A DNA stretch of 64,000 nt from the NCBI GenBank assembly GCA_963728975.1, contig CAVSMF010000001.1, positions 620,001 to 684,000 on the forward strand, given 5' to 3'. Below, piece by piece: positions 54,956 through 63,961 of the stretch. Each line of letters begins with the position of its first letter. Position 1 is the stretch's first letter. Source of the stretch: DATFCK01 sp963728975 (GTDB taxonomy: Bacteria > Verrucomicrobiota > Verrucomicrobiia > Chthoniobacterales > UBA10450). The notes beneath the pieces are model-generated. The model was given only the letters and a program-made list of their open reading frames with translations, was not told the DNA's origin and made no database searches. The position numbers were made by a program, and so were the translations under genes.

Positions 54956-56134
54956 ATGGGAATGTGGATCGGACGCAATCGAAAGGCGCGGGTAACCTAC
55001 GGGTTCGACGAGATCGCGCTGGTGCCGGGCAGAGTTACCCTGAATCCGAATGAAGTGGATATCTCGTTTCGGTTGCCGCGTAAACAGGCCGAGCCTCTGC
55101 AATTAAAGATCCCCATTTTCGCCAGCGCGATGGATGGAGTGGTGGATGTGCGGTTCGCCATCGCCATGAACAAACTGGGCGGATTGGCGGTTCTCAATCT
55201 CGAGGGCGTCCAAACCCGCTACAAAAACCCGCCCGAAGTTCTGCAGAAGATCGTGGAGGCGGATAAATCCGAGATCACGGCCTTGCTCCAGCGAATCTAT
55301 CAGGAACCGGTCCAGGAGGATCTGATCGCGGCCCGGGTCCGCCAAATCAAGGATGGCGGCGTGTTGGCGGCGGTAAGTTCGATTCCGCAACGGGCAGCCG
55401 AGTTTGGCGCGATTGCCCAGGAAGCCGGGGCCGACGTTTTCGTGGTGCAAAGCACGGTATCCACCGTCCGGCACATTTCGTCGGAGTATAAATCGCTCGA
55501 TTTGGAAAAGTTTTGCCGCGACATGCGCATCCCGGTGATCGTGGGCAACACCGTCGGTTACGATGTGACCCTCGAGATCATGGAATGCGGGCCGGCGGCT
55601 GTCCTGGTAGGGGTCGGTCCCGGGGCGGCCTGCACGTCGCGGGGAGTGTTAGGGTTGGGTGTGCCTCAGGTTACCGCCACGGTGGATTGCGCCGCGGCCC
55701 GGGACGCTTATTTCAAAAAGACCGCGCGCTACGTGCCGATCATCACCGATGGCGGTATGAGCAAAGGCGGTGACGTCTGTAAAGCGCTCGCTTGCGGTGC
55801 GGACGCGGTCATGGTCGGCAGCGCCTTTGCCAGGGCCACAGAGGCGCCCGGGGTCGGTTATCACTGGGGAATGGCGACGCCCCATGCCAACCTGCCCCGC
55901 GGGACGCGCATCAAAGTGGGGGAAACCGGCTCGCTCAAGCAAATTCTTTTCGGCCCTGCGGAGGTCGATGATGGCAGCCAGAACCTGGTTGGCGCCATCA
56001 CCACCTGCATGGGAAACGTGGGCGCGCGCAGTCTGGCCGAATTTCAGCAGACAGAAATTATCATCGCGCCGTCGATCAAAACTGAAGGTAAACTTTTCCA
56101 GACCGTGCAGAGCGTCGGGATGGGAACTCGCTAG
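54956..56134 (+). CDS. GuaB3-type IMP dehydrogenase family protein
   Basis: 392 residues. IMP dehydrogenases convert IMP to XMP with NAD. The N-terminal FDEIALVPG and FASAMDGVVDVRFAIAM, the catalytic loop GPGAACTSRGVLGLG with Cys, and PIITDGGMSKGGDVCKALAC are clear. The two CBS domains of ordinary GuaB are absent, which matches the GuaB3/GuaB1 group of actinobacteria and cyanobacteria. These can act on IMP or, in part, on GMP. It follows the zinc-ribbon gene by 2 nt, so shares its operon. Confidence 0.88.
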   Translation: MGMWIGRNRKARVTYGFDEIALVPGRVTLNPNEVDISFRLPRKQAEPLQLKIPIFASAMDGVVDVRFAIAMNKLGGLAVLNLEGVQTRYKNPPEVLQKIVEADKSEITALLQRIYQEPVQEDLIAARVRQIKDGGVLAAVSSIPQRAAEFGAIAQEAGADVFVVQSTVSTVRHISSEYKSLDLEKFCRDMRIPVIVGNTVGYDVTLEIMECGPAAVLVGVGPGAACTSRGVLGLGVPQVTATVDCAAARDAYFKKTARYVPIITDGGMSKGGDVCKALACGADAVMVGSAFARATEAPGVGYHWGMATPHANLPRGTRIKVGETGSLKQILFGPAEVDDGSQNLVGAITTCMGNVGARSLAEFQQTEIIIAPSIKTEGKLFQTVQSVGMGTR

Positions 56135-56227
56135 GAGAAAGTGATAAGTGACAAGTGATCAGTAAAAAGCTACCTGTCGCCTAGGCTCTCTTGTCATCAC
56201 TCGTCACTTTTCACTCGTCACTTTCAC

Positions 56228-57475
56228 ATGAACGATCGCAGAGTTGTCATTACCGGTTTGGGCGCCATCACCCCGCTGGGAAATGATGTCGAAACCTTCT
56301 GGTCCAATCTGAAAAATGGAGCCAGCGGTATCCGGCGCATCGAGAGCTTCGATGTATCCACTTACGACTGCCAGATCGCCGGAGAAGTGCGCGGATTCGA
56401 TCCGAAACCTTACTTCAATAATGCCAAAGACATTCGCCGAACTGATCGGTTTGCCCAGCTGGCCATGGCCGCCGCCAAAATGGCGGTGCAAGATGGCGGA
56501 TTGGATGTGGAAAAAACAAACCGGGATCGCTTTGGCGTCATCGTCAGCAGTGGAATTGGCGGTCTGCGCACTCTCCAGGATCAACACACGATCTTGCTGA
56601 CAAAAGGGCCTTCCCGGAGTTCCCCTTTCACGATTCCCATGCTGATCAGCAACATGGCCAGCGGCCTGATTTCCATGGAATTCGGATTGCGCGGCCCCAA
56701 TCTCTGTATTGTCACCGCCTGCGCCACCTCCAACAACGCCATCGGCGAATCCTGGCGCATCATCAAATTTGGAGACGCCGATATTTTTCTAGCGGGAGGC
56801 TCGGAAGCTTCCATCGTCGCGATTGGGCTGGCTGGATTTTCGGCCATGAAAGCGCTCAGCACCCGGAACGACGAGCCGGAGCGGGCATCCCGTCCATTTG
56901 ATCGCGATCGCGACGGCTTCGTCATGAGCGAAGGCGCCGGGGTGGTTGTGGTGGAAGAGCTGGAACACGCCAAAGCGCGCGGAGCCAAGATCTATTGCGA
57001 ACTGGCGGGCTACGGACTTTCCGGGGATGCCTATCATATGACCGCGCCGCCGGCTAACGGGGAAGGCGCCGCCCGGGCCATGGAACTTGCCCTCCACCAT
57101 GCCGGAGTGGCTCCCGAGGAGGTTGATTATATCAATGCGCACGCCACTTCCACCGGACTCGGCGACGTGAGCGAGACGCGCGCCATCAAACGGGTGTTCG
57201 GAGCACGCGCTCCGGACGTGGCCATCAGCGCGACCAAATCGATGACCGGTCACTTGTTAGGGGGAGCCGGCGCAGTGGAAATGGCGGTTTGCGCTCTAAG
57301 CATCCGTGATTCGATCATTCCACCAACGATCAATCTGGAGCATCCGGATGAAGAGTGCGATCTCGATTACACGCCTGATCGGGCGCGCGAAAAAAAGGTG
57401 CGGGTGGCGCTGAACAATTCGTTCGGCTTCGGCGGCCACAACGCCACCCTGGTGGCCAAGGCCTTCGAGGGATGA
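56228..57475 (+). CDS. fabF: 3-oxoacyl-ACP synthase II
   Basis: 415 residues. Elongates acyl-ACP with malonyl-ACP. VVITGLGAITPLGNDVETFW is the opening, VTACATSNNAIGES holds the Cys, YINAHATSTGLGD the first His and KSMTGHLLGGAGA the second with Lys; FGFGGHNATLV ends it. The catalytic triad is complete. No acyl carrier protein gene is adjacent. The 93-bp gap upstream has GTGATAAGTGACAAGTGATC facing TCACTCGTCACTTTTCAC, a loose inverted repeat. Confidence 0.95.
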   Translation: MNDRRVVITGLGAITPLGNDVETFWSNLKNGASGIRRIESFDVSTYDCQIAGEVRGFDPKPYFNNAKDIRRTDRFAQLAMAAAKMAVQDGGLDVEKTNRDRFGVIVSSGIGGLRTLQDQHTILLTKGPSRSSPFTIPMLISNMASGLISMEFGLRGPNLCIVTACATSNNAIGESWRIIKFGDADIFLAGGSEASIVAIGLAGFSAMKALSTRNDEPERASRPFDRDRDGFVMSEGAGVVVVEELEHAKARGAKIYCELAGYGLSGDAYHMTAPPANGEGAARAMELALHHAGVAPEEVDYINAHATSTGLGDVSETRAIKRVFGARAPDVAISATKSMTGHLLGGAGAVEMAVCALSIRDSIIPPTINLEHPDEECDLDYTPDRAREKKVRVALNNSFGFGGHNATLVAKAFEG

Positions 57476-57478
57476 GTC

Positions 57479-57504
57479 GGGAGGGACGAGCTCGTCTCGT
57501 CCCA
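57479..57504. repeat. REP palindrome family 3, left flank of RAYT 2
   Basis: GGGAGGGACGAGCTCGTCTC followed by GTCCCA; together with the following CTTGTT it matches, inverted, the copy at 58120-58151. Confidence 0.85.
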
Positions 57505-57582
57505 CTTGTTCACGAACGACATCGTCTCTCGCTCGAAATCTCTGTAGACGCCAAAGCCAACCCGCCCGGCGGAATGAAAGGA

Positions 57583-57608
57583 TGGGACGAGACAAGCTCG
57601 TCCCTCCC
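57583..57608. repeat. REP palindrome family 3, inverted copy before RAYT 2
   Basis: TGGGACGAGACAAGCTCGTC followed by CCTCCC, the reverse complement of the left copy. Confidence 0.85.
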
Positions 57609-57653
57609 GATAAGGATTGTGTTCTCCGACATAATCCGATATTCCTCCATTGG

Positions 57654-58121
57654 ATGCAGACCGACGGCCGCAAGCGTCCGGTTCATCTGCCGGCACTTGA
57701 TCGATTCAACACACCGATCATCATTTTTGTGACGATCTGCACCAAGGATCGAAAGCCGATCCTGGCCAACGATGCGGCTCATCAACTGCTCTGTGCCGCC
57801 TGGCAGCTGAAGACTTCCTGGGTCATTGGACGCTACATGATCATGCCGGATCATCTTCACTTGTTTTGCGCTCCTGGAGAACCTCCTTCGCTACCGCTGC
57901 CGCCATGGGTGAAGTTCTGGAAATCGCATTCGGCGCGGTTTTGGCCAGATCGAAACGCCGCGCCGGTGTGGCAGCGCGATTTTTGGGATACGCAGTTACG
58001 TCGGGGCGAGAGCTACACCGACAAATGGAACTACGTTGTTTACAATCCGGTTCGCGCCGGTCTGGTTGGACGGCCAGAGGAATGGCCCTACCAGGGTGAG
58101 CTAAATGTGTTTCGTTGGTAA
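57654..58121 (+). CDS. REP-associated tyrosine transposase (RAYT) 2
   Basis: 155 residues from ATG 57654; the frame is open from 57582, but its first codons come from the REP palindrome. The Y1 core has IIFVTICTKDRKPIL, MIMPDHLHLFC (H-x-H) and KWNYVVYNPVRAGLV, where the active Tyr is expected in the nearby helix. It is the short type, without the DnaA-like domain. It is flanked by three copies of its presumed REP target, the classical REPtron layout, and the same palindrome occurs at 52098. Confidence 0.9.
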   Translation: MQTDGRKRPVHLPALDRFNTPIIIFVTICTKDRKPILANDAAHQLLCAAWQLKTSWVIGRYMIMPDHLHLFCAPGEPPSLPLPPWVKFWKSHSARFWPDRNAAPVWQRDFWDTQLRRGESYTDKWNYVVYNPVRAGLVGRPEEWPYQGELNVFRW

Positions 58122-58125
58122 CAAG

Positions 58126-58151
58126 TGGGACGAGACAAGCTCATCCCTCCC
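58126..58151. repeat. REP palindrome family 3, right flank of RAYT 2
   Basis: TGGGACGAGACAAGCTCATC followed by CCTCCC; one mismatch to the copy at 57583. Confidence 0.85.
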
Positions 58152-58165
58152 CCACCGCTACAAGT

Positions 58166-58636
58166 TCAATCCCCGGAAAAGATCGGGCCGGCCGCCGAAA
58201 TGTCCGCCGCCGAAAACTCCAGGCCATGGGCGTTACGCTGCAGCTTCTTCAGCAGGTTCGCCACATTTTGCGCAGCCGTCGTTGAATAAAACCGGACCAG
58301 CCCAACCGTCGTCCGCGGTCCGAACACGGTAATCATGATGGTGTCGTCATCGACCGAGTTCATAAACATGTGGCTGCCGTTGCCCTGATGATAAAGGGCG
58401 TTGAACTCGATCTCGCCAATCCGGCGCGCCAGCTCGCGGGTGGCGGCAAACGAACCCGCGGCCAGCGCGGCAATCGTTGTCACATCCATGATATCCCTAT
58501 CCCCAAACTGGGAAATAACATTTCCACCCCTGTCGATGACCACGGTCAATTCCGCTTCCGATTTTTTCAGAAAATCGGCCAGCACGCCGTCCAGCGTAGC
58601 CACATCTTCGATAGTCAGGACCGGAATGCCGTTCAT
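58166..58636 (-). CDS. roadblock/LC7 (MglB-like) protein
   Basis: 156 residues. VLADFLKKSEAELTVVIDRG, then NVISQFGD and IAALAAGSFAATRELARRIG match the roadblock fold of MglB, the GTPase-activating partner of MglA. The C-terminal tail (ANLLKKLQRNAHGLEFSAADI) is extended. It overlaps the GTPase gene by ATGA (58633-58636), so the two are coupled. It probably regulates polarity or motility as a dimer. Confidence 0.88.
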   Translation of the reverse strand: MNGIPVLTIEDVATLDGVLADFLKKSEAELTVVIDRGGNVISQFGDRDIMDVTTIAALAAGSFAATRELARRIGEIEFNALYHQGNGSHMFMNSVDDDTIMITVFGPRTTVGLVRFYSTTAAQNVANLLKKLQRNAHGLEFSAADISAAGPIFSGD

Positions 58637-59304
58637 GGTCCCGTTCCCTGGTTGTCAGCCACCGATGGTTCCACCGGAACCGCCACCGGCGGACCACCCG
58701 CCTGAGGCGCTTCGTTCTGTTTGCTGAACTTGTGCAATAAGATCTGTGAAATCGCGTTCAGCACCGCGAACACGTTTTGGCCGCTGCTGGAAATCACTTC
58801 AAAACTCTGGAACCGTTTCTTCCGATTGTTTAAAACATACTCCATGTAATTGATCGGAGCGATGTTCGGAAGGTCGCGCTTGTTGTATTGGAGAACACAG
58901 GGAATGTCGTCCAGGGCCACATTTTGTTTAGCCAGATTCTCCTCCAGATTCTTGAAGCTCTCGACATTTTCTTCCATTTTCTCCCACTGCGAGTCGGCCA
59001 CGAAACAAATCCCATCCGCGCTCCGCAAAACCAGCTGCCGGGTCGCGTTATAAATTACCTGGCCGGGAACCGTATAAAGCTGAAACTTGGTGACGAATCC
59101 CTTGATCACCACCGCGTTAAGGGGCAGAAAATCAAAAAACAACGTGCGATCGGCCGCCGTCGCCAGAGAGACGAGATCCCCCCGGTTTTGCGGGCTGATC
59201 CTCTGGTGGATATAACTGAGGTTGGTGGTCTTGCCGCACAAGGCGGGCCCATAATAGACAATCTTGAACTGAATCTCGCGGCTCGCGTAGTTAATGATCG
59301 ACAT
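58633..59304 (-). CDS. mglA: MglA-like small GTPase
   Basis: 223 residues. REIQFKIVYYGPALCGKTTN is the P-loop, with the start typical of MglA. FDFLPL takes the place of the switch region, VPGQVIYNATRQLVLRSADG follows, and LQYNKRDLPN is the G4 motif (NKxD). A C-terminal Pro-rich tail is added. MglA sets front-rear polarity and controls type IV pili or gliding. It lies between a roadblock gene and a large roadblock-like protein; PilB follows upstream in the operon. Confidence 0.92.
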   Translation of the reverse strand: MSIINYASREIQFKIVYYGPALCGKTTNLSYIHQRISPQNRGDLVSLATAADRTLFFDFLPLNAVVIKGFVTKFQLYTVPGQVIYNATRQLVLRSADGICFVADSQWEKMEENVESFKNLEENLAKQNVALDDIPCVLQYNKRDLPNIAPINYMEYVLNNRKKRFQSFEVISSSGQNVFAVLNAISQILLHKFSKQNEAPQAGGPPVAVPVEPSVADNQGTGP

Positions 59305-61318
59305 GGGCGGTATCCGGTTGAGTGTAGACGCGCGAAATTTCCTTAACGATGCCAGCCAATTGATCCTGGGTTTCCGGCCCGAGTTGCCGGTCGCAATGCA
59401 AAACGCTCAGGCAAACGTTGCCTTGCATGAAAAAGCTGATGGTCGACTTCGAGCAATGCAACGTCATCCCGTTAAACGAACCGAGCTTGGTCTCAAGCGT
59501 GTGCTTGTAAATCTTTTGCAACACCGATGGCGCCATGGCGCAGAGGCCTTCCACCTCGATTTCCCGTGGAAGATTTCCGGCAATGGTCAGGCCGTCGGCA
59601 AAAGTAATGGCGCAGCTCGCCACTCCCGGCAGGGCGCCGGCCCGCTCCAAGAACGATTTTGCTTCGTTTTTTTCCGGTTTATTCGCTTCAACCTTTTTTT
59701 CCGGCTCGGCTTTCGCTTCCGCTTTTCCTTCCGGAGCTTCCGGCGCTGGAGTCGCGGCCGCCTCGGTTTTTTCCGGTAAAGCCGATTTCGGGGCTGCACT
59801 TTTTTCCGCTGCCTGTTGAGGTTTGGCCGCCGGCGCGCTCCCTGATTCGGGAACGGCCGGTTTGCCGCCGCGCAAACGCCGCTTGTCTTCGTCCGCCCGG
59901 ATCGAGAACGGCGTTTCGAAATAATCTGCCGATTCTTCTTTCTCCTGATCCTTCCGCATTTGCAGAGCGGTCTCGGGAATGTTTTTCAATACCTCCTGCA
60001 ATGGAAGCAGAACCGGCGTCTCGGTTGGATCCACCACAAAAAACTGCCGGTACTTTTCCGGAATGGCGGCCTGAAAGGTTTTCGGGTCGATTGCCACCCG
60101 CCCGCTGGCTAACTGGTGTTCGATAAGAACGTAGGGAAGTTCGACCCGGGCATCGGCGGCGATCTCCGATGGACTCCCATTCAACTGAAAGGCGGGAATA
60201 TTTTGCATCACCGCTTGAAGACCCAGCGTGATTTTGCGGTCGTCAGGTCGTTGCTCCTCCGCTTTGTCGGAGTCCTCTCCGCTATCCTTCGGATCGACGC
60301 CAGGAACCAAAGTGAACTTCGGACGCACGTCGGCACTTGGAGCGGGAATTTTGAACGGAATCTTTGGCGGCGGGGTCACCGTTCCAGACGGCGGTGGAGT
60401 CGAAGGTGTCGGAACGGGCGGCCCGCTTGAGGCTGGAACTCTCTCAGAGGCGGGCACACCCGCTCCGTTCGGTGGAAGCTGAAATGGTATCCGGGTGGGG
60501 CTCGCCGACGGCTTGGTCTTCGGCGGTGAACCCGGATGGTTTTTGGATGCCGGTCCGGTTGAAGGCCGCTTCGGAATCCAGCCCGAGCGAGCTTTCTGCT
60601 GCACCGCCGGTTCTGGCTCGGCCTTGGAAATGGTTTTTGCTGTGGCCGGTTCAACTTTTACCGGAGGAATCGCCGAAGCCTGCAAATGGGCGACGCTGGT
60701 TCCGAAGCGCTCCGTGTCTTCAATCGTCACCTGCAAAAAGGGTGTTTCCACCTGGGGCACGTTCTGGTCATGCAGCTGGTCGCCCCGGACCTGGAGGTTG
60801 TTGAATTGCTCCAGCACTTTCTCGTAGGGCAACGGTATCTGGGTGCAATCATCCGGCAGAATAGTTTTAACGAATATTTCGGGCGCTTGTTCGTAAACCG
60901 CGGCCAGTGAAACCGTCGGCTTGCCGGCGGACATTCCTTTCTCGATCTCGGTCGCTCGGAGTAAAATAATCCGCTCGGCGTCGAAATTCTCGGTTGATCG
61001 AAGGCAATCGCCCGGCAACGCCTTAAAGATATCGCCTAACTGCAACGAAATCGCGCGCTCTACTTTCGGCTCCAAGGCCAGGGCCACCGCCGGCGGCATG
61101 TCGAACCCGGAAAGCTGCCTACCCGGGGAGTCGGAGGCGAGCTTGAAAGGATCGGGCGTCGAGGTCCGTGTCGTATTCGGCAGCACGGTTTTGCTCAGCC
61201 GCAAACCGGTTCGCTTTTCCGGCGCAACCCGGTGCACCGGAGCGGGTGCGGCGGCAGGTTTGGAGGGGAACAGCCGCCCCCGGGCTTTCTGAAATAGATC
61301 GAGAAAAGGAATATTCAT
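59291..61318 (-). CDS. large Pro-rich protein with C-terminal roadblock-like domain and a duplicated domain
   Basis: 675 residues of unknown function, cytoplasmic. Two copies of a domain of about 100 residues: the first (about 85-195) with AISLQLGDIFKALPGD and ILPDDCTQIPLPYEKVLEQF, the second (about 355-460) with ITLGLQAVMQNIPAF and VVDPTETPVLLPLQEVLKNI. Long Pro/Lys/Glu-rich linkers separate them. The last 110 residues (ALPGVASCAITFADGLTIAG to LGPETQDQLAGIVKEI) have the roadblock pattern. It overlaps mglA by 14 nt, so it probably binds MglA or its partner and links it to the pilus ATPase encoded just upstream. Confidence 0.7.
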   Translation of the reverse strand: MNIPFLDLFQKARGRLFPSKPAAAPAPVHRVAPEKRTGLRLSKTVLPNTTRTSTPDPFKLASDSPGRQLSGFDMPPAVALALEPKVERAISLQLGDIFKALPGDCLRSTENFDAERIILLRATEIEKGMSAGKPTVSLAAVYEQAPEIFVKTILPDDCTQIPLPYEKVLEQFNNLQVRGDQLHDQNVPQVETPFLQVTIEDTERFGTSVAHLQASAIPPVKVEPATAKTISKAEPEPAVQQKARSGWIPKRPSTGPASKNHPGSPPKTKPSASPTRIPFQLPPNGAGVPASERVPASSGPPVPTPSTPPPSGTVTPPPKIPFKIPAPSADVRPKFTLVPGVDPKDSGEDSDKAEEQRPDDRKITLGLQAVMQNIPAFQLNGSPSEIAADARVELPYVLIEHQLASGRVAIDPKTFQAAIPEKYRQFFVVDPTETPVLLPLQEVLKNIPETALQMRKDQEKEESADYFETPFSIRADEDKRRLRGGKPAVPESGSAPAAKPQQAAEKSAAPKSALPEKTEAAATPAPEAPEGKAEAKAEPEKKVEANKPEKNEAKSFLERAGALPGVASCAITFADGLTIAGNLPREIEVEGLCAMAPSVLQKIYKHTLETKLGSFNGMTLHCSKSTISFFMQGNVCLSVLHCDRQLGPETQDQLAGIVKEISRVYTQPDTAHVDH

Positions 61319-61325
61319 GCGCCGA

Positions 61326-63068
61326 TCAATGGTCTTCCGAGGTTACGCGCCAGATTTCCTCGAGCGTTGTGATTCCTTCCGCGGCTTTCTCCAGACCCAC
61401 CATGCGCAAGGTTTTCATTCCCTCGCTTACCGCCTGGTTTTTTATTACCGCCGATGAAGCCCGTTTAATAATGAGACGGCGAATCGTCTCCGTTACCGGC
61501 AACGCTTCAATGATCGCTGCCCGGCCGAGATAGCCGCGCCCCTTGCACCGGTCACAACCGGTGCCCTGGAAGAAAGCGGTGTCTTTGCTCGGTTTCATTC
61601 CGAGTTTATCGAAAATCTCCGGCTCGGGAATGAACTCCTCCCGGCAATTGGTGCAGACCCGGCGGACCAATCGCTGAGCGCAAGTCATCAGGATCGAGCT
61701 CGAGATCAGGAACGGCTCAATCCCCATGTCGTCCAGACGAGTGATCGCGCCGGCGGCGTCGTTCGTGTGCAATGTGCTCAGCACCTGGTGTCCGGTAAGA
61801 GCCGCTTTCACCGCGATATCGGCGGTCTCATTGTCACGAATTTCGCCCACCATCACGATGTCGGGGTCCTGACGCAGGATCGAGCGCAAGGCCGAAGCGA
61901 AATCCAACCCGATGTCGGCCCGAACCGCCACCTGATTAATGCCCACCAGTTCGTACTCGATCGGGTCTTCCACGGTCACGATGTTGTACTGAGGGCTGTT
62001 GAGCTCGTGCAAAACCGAATAGAGCGTCGTCGTTTTGCCCGATCCGGTCGGGCCGGTGACCAGAATCATGCCGTGCGGGGCGTCGATCGCTTTTCGGAAT
62101 CTGCCCAGGGTTTCCTGGTCCATTCCCATCTGGTCGATGCTCGAAGTGAGCGACGATTTATCCAGAATACGAATCACGATCTTTTCTCCGTGGGCGGTCG
62201 GCAACACCGAGATACGCAGGTCCACCTCTTTGCCCATCACCTTGATCCGAAAACGTCCATCCTGCGGCACCCGCCGCTCCGCGATGTTCAATCCGGCCAG
62301 AATTTTTATGCGCGACGTGATCGCCAGCTGGAGCGCTTTGGGCGGCGACTCCGCCACCATCAGTTCGCCATCGACCCGGTAACGGAGCTTGAGCGTGTTT
62401 TGGAACGGCTCGATGTGAATGTCGGACGCCTTCTCTTTGACCGCCTGGGCCAAAATCAAATTAACAATCTTGATGACGGGCGCGTCTTCACTGTCGGAAG
62501 CGAGGCGGTCGAGATCGATTTCCTCGCGCTTGGATGTTTGGACTTCAACGCTGTCGGCGGATTGGGCCGCTTCCTCGGCGACCTGCCGCAGCACCTGGCT
62601 CATGTTGGCGCCGCCATGGACGCCGGACAGGGCCTCCACCACCGCCCGTTCGGTTGCGATCATCGGGACGATCTCGAGCTGGACCCGCCGCTTCACGTCG
62701 TCCACCGCCAGGACGTTGGTCGGATCCGCCATCGCCACAAATAACTTGCCGTCCAAACGCGCGATCGGCACCAGCTTGTTCGCTTTCGCCATCTCCCGCG
62801 GGACCAGCGACATCACCTCCTCGGGAATGCTCAGCTTGGATAAATTGACCGGCGGCGTGTTTAAACAACGCCCCATGCTGAAAGCCATGTCCTGCTCGGT
62901 GACGAAGTTCTTATCCGTCAAGATCTTCAGAAGACGGCCGCCCTCGTTTTTCTGAATGCTGATCGCTTCTTCGAGCTGATTAGGCAAAAGCAGCCCCTCG
63001 TCGATCAAGACGTCGGCGATGCGTTCTCCGAAGGATTTACTTCTCATGGTGGCGGGATGAACGCTCAT
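61326..63068 (-). CDS. type IV pilus/type II secretion ATPase (PilB/GspE)
   Basis: 580 residues from ATG 63068, which overlaps the stop of the gene before it (ATGA). The N-terminal GspE domain (RIADVLIDEGLLLPNQLEEA) and linker precede the ATPase. LVTGPTGSGKTTTLYSV is Walker A, TVEDPIEYELVGINQV the Asp box, IVMVGEIRDNETADIAVKAA Walker B and LSTLHTNDAAGAITRL the His box. CTNCREEF and CDRCKGRGYLGR form the zinc site found in PilB and GspE. It powers pilus extension or secretion. Confidence 0.93.
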   Translation of the reverse strand: MSVHPATMRSKSFGERIADVLIDEGLLLPNQLEEAISIQKNEGGRLLKILTDKNFVTEQDMAFSMGRCLNTPPVNLSKLSIPEEVMSLVPREMAKANKLVPIARLDGKLFVAMADPTNVLAVDDVKRRVQLEIVPMIATERAVVEALSGVHGGANMSQVLRQVAEEAAQSADSVEVQTSKREEIDLDRLASDSEDAPVIKIVNLILAQAVKEKASDIHIEPFQNTLKLRYRVDGELMVAESPPKALQLAITSRIKILAGLNIAERRVPQDGRFRIKVMGKEVDLRISVLPTAHGEKIVIRILDKSSLTSSIDQMGMDQETLGRFRKAIDAPHGMILVTGPTGSGKTTTLYSVLHELNSPQYNIVTVEDPIEYELVGINQVAVRADIGLDFASALRSILRQDPDIVMVGEIRDNETADIAVKAALTGHQVLSTLHTNDAAGAITRLDDMGIEPFLISSSILMTCAQRLVRRVCTNCREEFIPEPEIFDKLGMKPSKDTAFFQGTGCDRCKGRGYLGRAAIIEALPVTETIRRLIIKRASSAVIKNQAVSEGMKTLRMVGLEKAAEGITTLEEIWRVTSEDH

Positions 63069-63961
63069 GCGCGGCTGTCCAGCCGGTAGATTGACTGGAG
63101 ACTTCTCACGATTGCGGCCGGACGGGCCAGGTACCACATCACGGTGTAATCGACCGACTGCTGGACGGCTTCGCGGCCCGCTGAATCGAACGGATTACAA
63201 CAGGCCACCATCATCGTCCGGCTGACCAGGTCGAACGGGACGAATAACCGGTTGAGAGTGAGGCTCTCCGGCAACATCGGGGCGATCTGCCGATCGACGT
63301 CGTAATATTCGAGCGGCACGTAAGCGAACTTTGTGCGGTCGATCAACGCCGAGAGCACTTTCTCGAGCGAATCGACCTTGTCTTTGCAAAGATAATCGAG
63401 GAGCGAAACCGCTAAAGCCTGCCCGCTCAGGTCCTTGTTGGAATGCTTTACGGTATCGAGAGCGCCCTTGACCTCTTCTTCACCAAAGAGCTGCTGCACG
63501 ATTAGAAACTTGGCCAGATGATCGTCCCCCCGTTCGGCCAGCTGCCGCATCATGTCGCCGGCCTTCTGTTTATTCAGGTCAACCAGCGACCCGTCGGTCG
63601 TGTCGCCAAGCTTTGATTTATCGGTCAGGTCGCTTTGACCGGCGATTGCTTGTCCGGAAGCCTGAAGTCGGGTCTCGATTTCGCCGAGCATGGCCAGGAT
63701 GTCGGGCGCGTTTGGTTCCTTGACCAGGATGGCCTCGCACTCCTGGAGGGCCAGGGTGTAGGAACCGGCGTTAAAATAGGCCTCGGCCAGACGGCGCGAG
63801 ACCCGTAAAGCTTCCTCGTGCTTACCGACTTTCTGGTAAGCGTCCTTTAAAATATCGAGCGATTGATAGTCGTCGGGCTGTGCTTGAGTGATCGCCTCAA
63901 ACATCTCGATCGTCTGGACGATCTGATTATGCTCCTCGTCGGACAGCGTGTGTTCCAGCAC
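63065..63961 (-). CDS. TPR and GspE N-terminal-like (MshEN) protein
   Basis: 298 residues from GTG 63961; a stop lies six codons upstream, so this is the start. The first 110 residues have TPR-like helices (YQSLDILKDAYQKVGKHEEA, YFNAGSYTLALQECEAILVK). The C-terminal 130 residues (SLLDYLCKDKVDSLEKVLSA, VPLEYYDVDRQIAPMLPES, VSRTMMVACCNPFDS) resemble the domain in front of GspE/PilB ATPases. It has no ATPase part. Coupled to the PilB-type gene by ATGA, it probably serves as its adaptor. Confidence 0.8.
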   Translation of the reverse strand: MLEHTLSDEEHNQIVQTIEMFEAITQAQPDDYQSLDILKDAYQKVGKHEEALRVSRRLAEAYFNAGSYTLALQECEAILVKEPNAPDILAMLGEIETRLQASGQAIAGQSDLTDKSKLGDTTDGSLVDLNKQKAGDMMRQLAERGDDHLAKFLIVQQLFGEEEVKGALDTVKHSNKDLSGQALAVSLLDYLCKDKVDSLEKVLSALIDRTKFAYVPLEYYDVDRQIAPMLPESLTLNRLFVPFDLVSRTMMVACCNPFDSAGREAVQQSVDYTVMWYLARPAAIVRSLQSIYRLDSRA

